Source: Intestinimonas sp052065695 (lineage in GTDB: Bacteria; Bacillota; Clostridia; Oscillospirales; Oscillospiraceae). From it: a stretch of DNA of 56,456 bases. Location: positions 1-56,456 of the forward strand of contig NZ_JBQHTM010000019.1 of assembly GCF_052065695.1 (NCBI RefSeq). Direction: 5' to 3'. Below are positions 15,034 to 23,148 of this stretch, in pieces (positions within the stretch are counted from its first letter, which is position 1; every line of letters starts with the position of its first letter). A program made the position numbers and the translations under genes. The notes under the pieces were generated by a model, which saw only the letters and a program-made list of their open reading frames with translations, ran no database searches and was not told where the DNA came from.

Positions 15034-16532
15034 TCCTGGGGCGGACTCTCCTGGGCATACTGCCGGCATTTCTTTACAAGAGTAGAGTGATCGACGCCCA
15101 GCACCTTGGCGGCCTTCCGCATGGAGCCGGTGCGCTCCAGGGTGTGGAGGATGATCTCCCGCTCGTAGGCGGCCACCTGCTGCCGGAGGGGGATGTCCTC
15201 CTCCAGGCGGCCGGCCGGGGTGCGGCCGCTGGGGTTGAGGGCGTTGAACACGCTGCCGCGGGTGACCAGCCCGCCGGAGCTGGTGACCACGATGCGCTCC
15301 ACCAGGTTTTCCAGCTCCCGGATGTTGCCCGGCCAGTTATAGGCCAGGATGAGCTCCATGCCCTCGGAGCTGATGTGGGCGTTTTTGCCGTATTTCTTGT
15401 TGAAGCCGCGGCAGAACTGCTCGGTGAGGTAGGGGATGTCCTCCCGCCGTTCCCGGAGGGGCTTGAGCTCGATGGGGACCACATTGAGGCGGTAGTAGAG
15501 GTCCTCCCGGAACCGGCCCAGGCGGACTTCCTCTCTCAGATCCTTGTTGGTGGAGGCGATGACCCGGATATCCAGGGGGATGGATTTGCTGCCGCCGATG
15601 CGCATGAGTTCCCGCTGCTGGAGCACCCGAAGGAGCTTGGTCTGGAGAGGAAGGGGCATATCGCCAATCTCGTCCAGGAGAATGACGCCAGTGTTCGCCA
15701 GCTCAAACATGCCAGCCTTGCCGGCCCGCTTGGCGCCGGTGAAGGCCCCCTCCTCATAGCCGAAGAGCTCCGACTCCAGCAACTCGGCGGGGATGGCGGC
15801 GCAGTTGACCTTGATGAAGGGTTTGCCCATCCGGTCGCTGCACTGGTAGATCTCGTTGGCCGCCAGCTCCTTTCCGGTGCCTGACTCTCCGGTGATGAGG
15901 ACGGTGACGTCGGTGGGAGCGATGGTGCGAATGAGCTCCATGACGGAGGCCATTGCCTGGCTGCGGTAGAAGATGGTTTTGTCGCCGGCCTGCTGGCGGC
16001 GGAGGTAGGCCAGCTCTTCGTTGGCCTTTTTGCTCTCCTCGGTGAGGGTGAGCAGTTGCTGTTCCAGACGTTTGAGCTCCGGGAAATCGCGGGTGTTGGT
16101 CACCACCAGCTTGATGTTTCCGTCCTCGTCAAAGACGGGGGTGCCGGTGACCAGCACCTCCTTGTTGAGTTTGAAGATGGTGGCCACCGAGTTCACACGC
16201 ATCCGCTTCTCTAGCACCTTAGCGGTAACGGAGCCCTTGTAGAGCTTGCCCTCGGCCTCGATGTCGGAGACCTTGCGGCCCAGGATCTCGGCGGGGAGGA
16301 TGCCGGTGGTGCGGGTGTAGGCCTGATTGATGAAGAGAACGGTGCCCTCGCCGTCGGTGATGTGGATTCCATCGTAGAGGTTGTCGCACACCTCCCGATA
16401 ATCCACAAGCCGGGGACAGCGGGCCACGACTTGGCGGAACAGCTGATCGGTCTCATCGGCGGTGACACCGGCAGCCAGGAGAGCATCTATCCCTTCTTTG
16501 AGCGTATCCAGAGCAGCTTGGCGGTCGATCAT
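15027..16532 (-). CDS. PAS domain sigma-54-dependent transcriptional activator
   Basis: A 501-residue bacterial enhancer-binding protein. Residues about 50-160 form a PAS sensor domain (NLYDGIHITDGEGTVLFINQ). The AAA+ domain has Walker A GESGTGKE near residue 213, the sigma-54-contacting GAFTGA near 260 and the Walker B region GVILLDEIGDM. The C-terminus has a Fis-type helix-turn-helix (GSMRKAAKVLGVDHSTLVKK). I start at 16532, where AAAGGAGATCCCTC precedes the ATG; the frame is open further upstream without support. No receiver domain is present, so the PAS domain probably senses a ligand, perhaps the pathway substrate. It very likely drives the neighbouring operon through the three GGTGA-N6-TCACC sites. 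Confidence 0.93.
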   Translation of the reverse strand: MIDRQAALDTLKEGIDALLAAGVTADETDQLFRQVVARCPRLVDYREVCDNLYDGIHITDGEGTVLFINQAYTRTTGILPAEILGRKVSDIEAEGKLYKGSVTAKVLEKRMRVNSVATIFKLNKEVLVTGTPVFDEDGNIKLVVTNTRDFPELKRLEQQLLTLTEESKKANEELAYLRRQQAGDKTIFYRSQAMASVMELIRTIAPTDVTVLITGESGTGKELAANEIYQCSDRMGKPFIKVNCAAIPAELLESELFGYEEGAFTGAKRAGKAGMFELANTGVILLDEIGDMPLPLQTKLLRVLQQRELMRIGGSKSIPLDIRVIASTNKDLREEVRLGRFREDLYYRLNVVPIELKPLRERREDIPYLTEQFCRGFNKKYGKNAHISSEGMELILAYNWPGNIRELENLVERIVVTSSGGLVTRGSVFNALNPSGRTPAGRLEEDIPLRQQVAAYEREIILHTLERTGSMRKAAKVLGVDHSTLVKKCRQYAQESPPQEW

Positions 16533-16560
16533 GAGGGATCTCCTTTCCGTGGGCGAAAGA

Positions 16561-17013
16561 TCATGGCATAAGCTCGTGCAGTAGGGCCTTGCAGCCCTCC
16601 TCCACATCCCGCCAGGTGGCATCAAAATCTCCGGTGTACCAGGGATCGGCCACCTCGCCGGGACGGTCGGTGTGACTGAGCAGCAAGGAACATTTGCCCG
16701 CGGGGTCGCCACTAAATAGCCGGCGCATATTCCGCAGATTGGCCTCGTCCATGCCGATAAAGAGGTCCCAGTCCTCATAGTCCTCCCAGCGGAGCTGCCG
16801 GGCGGTCTTACCGGCGCAGGAGATGCCGTGCTCGGCGAGCTTCCGCTGGGCGGGGGGATAGACAGGATTGCCGAGCTCCTCGGCGCTGGTGGCAGCGGAG
16901 GCGATGCGGAACTGAGCCCCCAATCCGGCCTTCTGCACCAGATCCTTCATGACAAATTCAGCCATTGGACTTCTGCAGATGTTGCCGTGGCAAACCATCA
17001 GCACTTTTATCAT
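16561..17013 (-). CDS. Low-molecular-weight protein-tyrosine phosphatase, 5' end supplied by the island
   Basis: A 150-residue LMW-PTP. The CX5R catalytic loop CHGNICRS is at residues 8-15, the general-acid motif DPWYTGDF is near residue 123, and the length is standard. It removes phosphate from tyrosine (or arginine) in the cytoplasm. The first about 12 codons appear to come from the inserted genomic island: the same start region (MIKILFVCHGNIC) is left as an orphan at 37066-37116. The island therefore replaced the ribosome site and promoter of this gene. The sigma-54 activator follows 28 bases downstream on the same strand, so the insertion may also alter its expression. GGAGGAATATAGAGACT precedes the ATG. 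Confidence 0.9.
   Translation of the reverse strand: MIKVLMVCHGNICRSPMAEFVMKDLVQKAGLGAQFRIASAATSAEELGNPVYPPAQRKLAEHGISCAGKTARQLRWEDYEDWDLFIGMDEANLRNMRRLFSGDPAGKCSLLLSHTDRPGEVADPWYTGDFDATWRDVEEGCKALLHELMP
16976..16992 (-). other. Left attachment site (attL)
   Basis: CAGATGTTGCCGTGGCA lies in codons 8-13 of the phosphatase gene. It matches 37079-37095 except at two bases; the longest identical core is TTGCCGTG. Confidence 0.75.
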
Positions 17014-17116
17014 AGTCTCTATATTCCTCCATAAGTCTGAAAACCATTGATATTACGATGCTTTTCTAGGTTTTGGTTTTTCTTCAGTTTTTTGCAAGTC
17101 TCCATAAATCTATGTA

Positions 17117-17151
17117 ACTACACCACTTGGTGGTGTAGTAAATGGTGTAGT
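17117..17151. repeat. Left-end integrase arm sites
   Basis: Three copies of GGTGTAGT: an inverted pair forming ACTACACCAC-TTG-GTGGTGTAGT (17117-17139) and a direct copy at 17144-17151. The same octamer recurs at the right end, as expected for arm-type integrase sites. Confidence 0.65.
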
Positions 17152-17182
17152 AAACTTAAGATACTATCACCATATTTGCTGC

Positions 17183-18388
17183 TTATCCAACAGCAAAATC
17201 CCTGGCTTTTTTCATCTCAGGGGACTGGCGAAACTGTGAAATTTTCGCCATCTGCTCCGCAGCGTGTGCGTAGCTTGCATGGGTGTAAACATTGAGTGTC
17301 ACGCCCGCATCGGAGTGACCCATCAGGTACTGGAGATTCTTAATGTCCATGCCTTCGTTTGCATAGTTCGTGCAGAAGGTGTGTCGGAACACATGAGGGG
17401 TAATGTGCGGCAGAGGACTATCGGGATGAAGTTTCTTGTACTTCTTCATAGCCCAGCGCATCTCGTTTTCGATGTGAAGTGCGACCTTGGGATTACCGTT
17501 CTTGTCCAGCATGATAAATCCGCTGTAACCATCCACCATAGGCTCTGCCTTGACCTTTGGACGACGCTCCAGCATCTTTTTCAGAGAGTCGTATACCACA
17601 TCGGTCATCGGCAGAAAACGGCAGCCACTGCTTGTCTTGGTTTCCTCAACGTAGTATTTACCACCACGCTCACGAACCAACTGGTGATCCACACGGATTC
17701 TGCGATTCTTGAAGTCCAGATCCTTTCGGGTCAGACCGCAAAACTCGCTGACTCTCATGCCGGTTTCCAGAAGCACTACAAACTCATCATAGTATTTGTG
17801 GTAAGTATTGTCTCCCTCGATGAAATTCATCCAGATCGCCAACTGTTCTTCGGTAAGTGCAACTCTCGGCACCGTGTCGTTCACCACAACATCTGTCAGC
17901 TTGAAGATGAATGGATTCTTCCTGACCGCATCCTCATCGCAAGCCATCTGGAATGCGGGCTTCACCACACCTCGTATACTGGTAATGGTACTGTAACCTC
18001 TGCCGTCCTTTTGCAGCTTTGCAAACCACTGTTTTGCATCGGATACCTTGACGGTGCTGATTTTGCGATAGCCAAAATCCTCTTTCTTGACCAGATTCAA
18101 AACAAAATTATAACCGACCTGCGTGTTGTAGCGCACGCCTTTCTTCAGGCTAATGTACTTCTCCAACAGTTCAATTACCGTAATCTGTCCTGCTTCATAG
18201 TCAATGCCATCATCAATCTGTTTCTGAATTTCCTTTTCCTTCTGGCGAAGTTCCTGCAACGTGGATGCGTAAACCGTCTGTCTCTTGCCACGAAAATCCG
18301 TGTACCTGTACTGATAGATCCCATCCTTTCTCTGACTTTCTCCTGTTTTCAGGATACGGCCTTTGTGATCTTTTCTTTTTTCGCTCAA
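17183..18388 (-). CDS. int: Tyrosine integrase, Tn916 Int type
   Basis: A 401-residue site-specific recombinase that inserts and excises the island. The N-terminus (SEKRKDHKGRILKTGESQRK) is the Tn916-type arm-binding domain. The catalytic domain shows the first Arg in ETGMRVSEFCGL, the HxxR box in THVFRHTF-type sequence (HITPHVFRHTFCTN) and the Tyr in LMGHSDAGVTLNVYTHASY. I place the start at the TTG at 18388 because AAAGGAGATCGAAA precedes it and the product then aligns with the Tn916 start; the frame extends to 18433 without a ribosome site. It lies just inside the left end of the island, as usual, pointing outward. The attachment site in the phosphatase gene is read from the duplicated ends. 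Confidence 0.95.
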   Translation of the reverse strand: MSEKRKDHKGRILKTGESQRKDGIYQYRYTDFRGKRQTVYASTLQELRQKEKEIQKQIDDGIDYEAGQITVIELLEKYISLKKGVRYNTQVGYNFVLNLVKKEDFGYRKISTVKVSDAKQWFAKLQKDGRGYSTITSIRGVVKPAFQMACDEDAVRKNPFIFKLTDVVVNDTVPRVALTEEQLAIWMNFIEGDNTYHKYYDEFVVLLETGMRVSEFCGLTRKDLDFKNRRIRVDHQLVRERGGKYYVEETKTSSGCRFLPMTDVVYDSLKKMLERRPKVKAEPMVDGYSGFIMLDKNGNPKVALHIENEMRWAMKKYKKLHPDSPLPHITPHVFRHTFCTNYANEGMDIKNLQYLMGHSDAGVTLNVYTHASYAHAAEQMAKISQFRQSPEMKKARDFAVG

Positions 18389-18479
18389 TTTCGATCTCCT
18401 TTCATTCAAAAGGAGTCTCGATGTGACATCCACATTGTATCACATCGAGGCATCTTTTTCTATGATGAATCTGCAGATA

Positions 18480-18674
18480 TTAGATGGAAAAAACCTGCTC
18501 GATGAATTTATCAAATAAGCGTTTTTTAATCAGACGCTTATTTCCAACCCAGAGAACGAAATTGCAGTTCTTGTCATTGGTAATCTCACGCAGTTTACCG
18601 GTTCCAATGCCGGAGTACGCTGCCGCTTCTTCTAAAGTTAAATTTGCTTTTTCCCAAATCGGAACTTCTTTCAT
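18480..18674 (-). CDS. xis: Excisionase (Tn916 Xis-like)
   Basis: A 64-residue winged-helix DNA-binding protein (LTLEEAAAYSGIGTGKLREI, then FVLWVGNKRLIKKRLFDKFI), the typical Tn916-family Xis pattern. It directs the integrase toward excision. The ATG at 18674 follows GGAGGTATGT; an upstream in-frame ATG at 18686 would overlap the ribosome site. Located 91 bases upstream of the integrase on the same strand, the usual arrangement. Confidence 0.88.
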   Translation of the reverse strand: MKEVPIWEKANLTLEEAAAYSGIGTGKLREITNDKNCNFVLWVGNKRLIKKRLFDKFIEQVFSI

Positions 18675-18768
18675 ACATACCTCCATTTCTACCCCAAGTG
18701 GCAAAGTGGCAATCTGCGGTATCTATAAAACCTTTGCCACTTCACGGGATTTGCCAACTCACGGTTCA

Positions 18769-20631
18769 TTACTTGAACCAGATCCACCAGTCTTTTCCCT
18801 GTCGCTCACTTGCAATTTTATCTCCCATAGAATTTCTCGCCAGACGTACTGTACGCTCAGAAATTCCTCGTTCTGTTGCTTCTTTGTTTATCTCTGCGAT
18901 CGAGACCTTTCTGCCCTCAGACAAAAACTCCTCTATCAGCTTCACTGCCTGTTCCTGCTTCAGCTCTGTTTTACTACCCTCGCCACCGGCAAGCAAATCT
19001 TCTGCGCTGATGTCATAGGCACCAATCCAACGGAACCCCTTTTCGTTACCCAAAGAGAAGGCCAGAGACTGTCCTGGCGGTGCCAGGGAGCTTTTCTCGT
19101 GGACAATCACTCGTGTGGTCGGGTCTGACCTCACCTTGCCAATAAACAGCAGACTTCTTACAACGGCTGTGATGTCGATAGAGCCGAGACCACGATAGGT
19201 GCTTTGGCTGCCGGATGCCTTGTTCAGATGCCCAATCATTACAATGGCGCAGCTGGTAGACTGTGCCACCTCTGCAAGCCTGCGGAAGATAGGGCGAACC
19301 TCATTGGCACGGTTCATATCTACATTGGCTCCAAGGAACGCCTGCAGCGGGTCGATAATAACCAACCTTGCATTGTTTTCTCTGATCGCATTTTCGATAC
19401 GTTCATCAGCCAAAGTCAGCGGATTATCTGCATCATCAATCACAAGCACTCGTTCCAAATTCGCTTCGGCAGAAAGTAGCCTTGGCTTTACGGTATCTCC
19501 CAAACCGTCCTCCGCAGTCTGAAAAATCATATTGAACGGTTCAAAGGGCTCCATCTGCGGCAGAAACTTTCGATTGGTACACGCCGCTGCAAGCTGCATG
19601 GCAAAGAATGTTTTGCCCTCACCGGGGTTGCCCTGAATAATCGTCAGTTTGCCGAATGGAATATACGGATACCAGAGCCAGTCTACCTCTGTTTGCTGAA
19701 CCTCGCTCATGCGAATCATAGGGACGGCTTTCTTTTCTGCTTTCTCACGCAGCGTGACTGTTTTATAAATATATTTGCCGTGAGTAAGCTCATCCTTGTG
19801 CATCAAAACTTCGTTCCAGTCTTTATCGCAAGGTATCAGGCGAATAACCGTCATATGTTCGGGAATACTCTCTAATAAGCGGCTTACCGCATCATTACCA
19901 GCTTTATCGGAATCGGTGCAGATATAAATGGTTTCTATATCCTTGCGTTCAGAAAGAAAACCATCCATCGCTTTCGCTCCCACACCGCCCAAGGATAGAT
20001 AATTTCGGGTTTTCCAGTCCTTCGGGTACAGAGCGATAAAGGACATCAAATCAACCGGTGCTTCAAACACAAACAGACTTTTCCCATCGCTGCGGTAAGC
20101 AAAATTGTGGAACTTGTCCGAACCAAGCACATCCATACGAAACGAATCATTTGTTCCTTTGCAGTGGGCATAACGGGGAATCCCCGTTTCATCCTTTCCC
20201 ACAAATACAATGTTGTGTCGCTGTGCATCCTCGTAAATCAGACCTTCTTTATAGAACTCCTGAATCAGTTCGTCCGGAATTTTTCTCTGATAAAGATACG
20301 CCATCATTTTTTCAATATATCGGTTTCTCGGCGGGAGTCTGAACTCCGATGATGGTGCGGTAGGTGTGCCATCGCCCGCCGGTGCTTCTCCGATCAGCAT
20401 CTGTACTGCTTCCGGAAAAGTCCTGCTGAAGAACTCCATCACAAATTCAACCGGATAACCACCTTTGCTCTGACTATGGCGGAACCATTTATTTTCCTTA
20501 ACGGTCAGGCTGTCATGCCTTTTCCATCGGTACTCGTTTCCGCTTTTTATTACCTGCTCACCTTGTGAACGTAAAAATTGTTCTAAGTTGACCTGATTGG
20601 CACGGTCAATCTGTTCTTTCGTATAACCCAT
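18769..20631 (-). CDS. Replication protein: primase-like N-terminus, Toprim and RepA-type AAA ATPase
   Basis: A 620-residue protein. Residues about 1-80 resemble the CHC2/primase N-terminal fold without obvious zinc cysteines. Residues about 190-270 form a Toprim domain (VFEAPVDLMSF with the Glu, IYICTDSDKAGND with the Asp pair). Residues about 320-520 are a RecA-like ATPase of the RepA group (IIQGNPGEGKTFFAMQLA Walker A, LVIIDPLQAFLG Walker B). The C-terminus looks like a winged helix (ERGISERTVRLARNSMGD). Such fusions initiate or prime replication of mobilizable elements. GGAGGTGGAAC precedes the ATG. It is 14 bases downstream of the relaxase gene, so both are on one transcript. Confidence 0.85.
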   Translation of the reverse strand: MGYTKEQIDRANQVNLEQFLRSQGEQVIKSGNEYRWKRHDSLTVKENKWFRHSQSKGGYPVEFVMEFFSRTFPEAVQMLIGEAPAGDGTPTAPSSEFRLPPRNRYIEKMMAYLYQRKIPDELIQEFYKEGLIYEDAQRHNIVFVGKDETGIPRYAHCKGTNDSFRMDVLGSDKFHNFAYRSDGKSLFVFEAPVDLMSFIALYPKDWKTRNYLSLGGVGAKAMDGFLSERKDIETIYICTDSDKAGNDAVSRLLESIPEHMTVIRLIPCDKDWNEVLMHKDELTHGKYIYKTVTLREKAEKKAVPMIRMSEVQQTEVDWLWYPYIPFGKLTIIQGNPGEGKTFFAMQLAAACTNRKFLPQMEPFEPFNMIFQTAEDGLGDTVKPRLLSAEANLERVLVIDDADNPLTLADERIENAIRENNARLVIIDPLQAFLGANVDMNRANEVRPIFRRLAEVAQSTSCAIVMIGHLNKASGSQSTYRGLGSIDITAVVRSLLFIGKVRSDPTTRVIVHEKSSLAPPGQSLAFSLGNEKGFRWIGAYDISAEDLLAGGEGSKTELKQEQAVKLIEEFLSEGRKVSIAEINKEATERGISERTVRLARNSMGDKIASERQGKDWWIWFK

Positions 20632-20645
20632 GTTCCACCTCCTGC

Positions 20646-22148
20646 TTACAAAGTAGTTTTTGTTTCTTTGGTTTTATCGGGATGCAGCATTTCTGGATGG
20701 GTTTTACGCATCGCTTTATCTACATCACCCTTGATCTGATACAGCAGCGTCATATCTTTTTGAAGCAGTTTATATTCCTGATATTCGACCTCTCGCTGTG
20801 CCGACAGTTCAGAAAACTCTCTCTGCCATGCTTTCAGAGGAAAAGGTTCTTTTTCAAAACCTTTCTCTTTCAATTTTCGTTTTACCATATAGAACCGCCG
20901 TAGTTCTCCTTCGTGTTCTGCCTTGTATTTTTCCTTGGCTTTGGCAAAACGATATTTTTCTTTCTTCATTTCATCAAAGACCGGCTTCAATTCGGCGTAG
21001 GTCTTTGCATCTTCCATCAGCTGCTGAAGCTCCTTCAATCGTGTCTGCTTCTGATTCATGGAAGATTTGCTGGCTTCCACTTTTTCACCAACAGAAGAAA
21101 GATACTTTTCAAAATCGCTGAGTGTCAGTACTCCTCGCTGTTTCAGGTAATTGCACTCATCCATGAAACGCTTCAGGTTATTTTTCTTGGCTTTGGTTTT
21201 CCCTCTGGCATAGGTCATTGCCGCTTGATTGCGCAGAGTATGGGCATCACTGAGCAACTGTGCCAGATATACCTCCTGCGGTTCTTTCAGAATTTCTTTC
21301 GCCTCCTGAATCCACTCTTTTAGCGCCGCAATAGTGGATCGCATACTGCGAATCATACGATTGGTAGCTTTGATCCAACGGTTCAATTCACCCTTTTCAG
21401 TACGGATACCTTTCTTCTCCATTTTGCGGATGTGGGGGCCTTCATGGACAGTCGGAATCAAATCCAGTCCCTGATCTACATAAGAGCGATGATCAATGCG
21501 GCAGTCCAGACCTTTTTCCACAAATTTGGCATTGACCATATCTGCCCAAGCTTCACGCCATAGATTCAGCGTTTCTGGTCTGCCCCAATTTGTAGTAGGA
21601 ACGGCATCATACACCCATTTCCCATTTTCATCTTTGATGCGATTGCTATCTTCATCCAAATGATAAACTCGATGCTGCTTGGCTCCCCATGTTCCATCTG
21701 CGTTCAGCGGACGAATAGGTACCAAAACGTGAAAGTGAGGATTTTGAATACCACCTTCTTCCCGGTCGGGCTGATGTACCGCAAGATCGCAAATCATGCC
21801 ATCAGAAACAAAGTATTTCCGGACAAACTCTCTCGCCAGTTCCATATTCTCCTCTAAGGAAAATTCATTTTGCAGAGCCATGTCGAAACTGTAAGCAAGC
21901 TGAGCATCAAAACGCTTTTCTACTTGCTCCACCTCATTCCAGAGTGTGTACCTGTCCGAAAATCGTTGGGGAGCGTGTTCCGGTAAAATGATTTCTGCCA
22001 GAATGACACCGCCCTTTTTGGTGTAATCGTGAGTTTCACCATCCCAGAGATTATGCAGTTTCTCACCGGCACGATAGGCGGCACTGGCAACAGCAGTTCG
22101 TCCTTCACTGCGTTTAATTTGAGTGACGTGGAAGTGATATAACGCCAT
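20646..22148 (-). CDS. MobA/MobL family relaxase (MobQ class)
   Basis: A 500-residue relaxase that nicks oriT and leads the DNA strand into a recipient cell. The N-terminal domain has MALYHFHVTQIKRSEGRTAV (catalytic Tyr region), ASAAYRAGEKL and the metal-binding histidines in NPHFHVLVPIRPL. The C-terminal about 200 residues are highly charged and probably coiled coil. The ATG at 22148 overlaps the stop of the DUF3847 gene and follows GGAGGTGAT. Its family fits the IncQ-like oriT at 22604-22640. There is no primase fused to it; priming is probably done by the next gene. Confidence 0.93.
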   Translation of the reverse strand: MALYHFHVTQIKRSEGRTAVASAAYRAGEKLHNLWDGETHDYTKKGGVILAEIILPEHAPQRFSDRYTLWNEVEQVEKRFDAQLAYSFDMALQNEFSLEENMELAREFVRKYFVSDGMICDLAVHQPDREEGGIQNPHFHVLVPIRPLNADGTWGAKQHRVYHLDEDSNRIKDENGKWVYDAVPTTNWGRPETLNLWREAWADMVNAKFVEKGLDCRIDHRSYVDQGLDLIPTVHEGPHIRKMEKKGIRTEKGELNRWIKATNRMIRSMRSTIAALKEWIQEAKEILKEPQEVYLAQLLSDAHTLRNQAAMTYARGKTKAKKNNLKRFMDECNYLKQRGVLTLSDFEKYLSSVGEKVEASKSSMNQKQTRLKELQQLMEDAKTYAELKPVFDEMKKEKYRFAKAKEKYKAEHEGELRRFYMVKRKLKEKGFEKEPFPLKAWQREFSELSAQREVEYQEYKLLQKDMTLLYQIKGDVDKAMRKTHPEMLHPDKTKETKTTL

Positions 22149-22447
22149 CAACTATCACCTCCCGCTTCATGGCTCTGCATAGCTGCATCCACCAATTTCT
22201 GCACTGCAGGCAACGCAAAAATCCGTTCCATCAGAGAGTAGAACTCTACTCTTGTTAATGAATCTGCTTCTTTGGAAATGCTTTGGATGGCACCGCCCAT
22301 GTTGCAAAGATGGTGGGTGCGCTGGCGGTCAGCTTTCTTCTCCAGATGCTTCTTGCGATTCTGTAAAAGCTGAATCTTGTTTTCATATTGCTGCACCTTC
22401 AATCGTGCAACGTCTAACTGCGCCAGAGTTTTTTCTTTGTTTTCCAT
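22148..22447 (-). CDS. DUF3847 family mobilization accessory protein
   Basis: A 99-residue protein, coiled coil in the first half (LARLKVQQYENKIQLLQNRK-like heptads), basic in the middle, with a helical C-terminus (FYSLMERIFALPAVQKLV). DUF3847 proteins are typically encoded directly before MobA/MobL relaxases, as here, with start-stop overlap. A role as relaxosome accessory protein is inferred from this linkage. Ribosome site GGAGCAAAAGAGAA. Confidence 0.8.
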   Translation of the reverse strand: MENKEKTLAQLDVARLKVQQYENKIQLLQNRKKHLEKKADRQRTHHLCNMGGAIQSISKEADSLTRVEFYSLMERIFALPAVQKLVDAAMQSHEAGGDS

Positions 22448-22603
22448 TTCTCTTTTGCTCCTTGTCTTTTATTCATCCTTGCCATAGCAAGGTATGTAAA
22501 AAGAAATAGGCGGTAGCCGCAAGAGTTACCTCTTGACCGGAATGTAATTCCGCAATATGTGAATGTGTTCAGACACAGGAGCATTTACCTTCGGAGAACG
22601 CAC

Positions 22604-22653
22604 ATACCGTAATGGAATAACCGGTATAGAAGTGCGCCCTTAGTTCCTAAGGG
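22604..22653 (+). other. oriT: Predicted origin of transfer, IncQ-like
   Basis: Inverted repeat ATACCG (22604-22609) / CGGTAT (22622-22627), then AGAAGTGCGCCCT (22628-22640). The last 11 bases match the RSF1010/IncQ nick region, where the cut is AAGTGCG/CCCT. The hairpin CCCTTAG-TTC-CTAAGGG (22637-22653) follows. It lies upstream of the relaxase operon. Confidence 0.78.
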
Positions 22654-23027
22654 AATCGGATTTGTTTCACCCCATGAAGAAATTGTAATTCATTTTGCTG
22701 TTGACTTTTATTGCCTCCCTGGTAGATTAAGTTCATCTTATCATCCTCTTCGCATATTTGTTATGACCTTGTACGGCGGATTACCCACCGTAATACGCTC
22801 TTGACAAAAAGTCCAATCTATGATAGCTGACAATCTTCTTTCAGGACAAAAAGAAAAGCACCCAACCGTTGAAGTCGGATGCTTCCTATCAATCATATTG
22901 AATTTTATTGTTTTTCTGAAAACGCAAAGTTTTTGTAGACGCACAACAGAAGTTGAACAGATAATGCCCACTTAGGAGGTATGATTGCTGATCCTCTTAT
23001 TCCTTATACAGCAATGTCATAGTGACT

Positions 23028-23075
23028 CTAAAAGGCCTGGATTCTACTTTCATAGTAAAATCCAGGTCCTCTTTT
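23028..23075 (-). terminator. Bidirectional terminator of the defence operon
   Basis: Arms CCTGGATT (23036-23043) and AATCCAGG (23059-23066), extended by TACT / AGTA, flanked by four A on the left and TCTTTT on the right. It is about 75 bases past the last defence gene. Confidence 0.8.
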
Positions 23076-23148
23076 ACAGAGATATTTCCAAAAATCCGTT
23101 TCTATGCGCAAACAACAATTCTGCTTTGTCTTTTTCACATTATGGATG

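Larger units (their letters stand above)
22448..23148. other. 701-base non-coding region with oriT
   Basis: Contains the predicted oriT (22604-22653), an isolated hairpin at about 22850-22885 whose minus-strand reading ends in TTTTCTTTTTG and could be a terminator, and the terminator of the defence operon. Two open frames of 65 and 76 codons (22985-23182 plus, 22741-22971 minus) lack ribosome sites and family features, and I do not call them. Confidence 0.6.
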
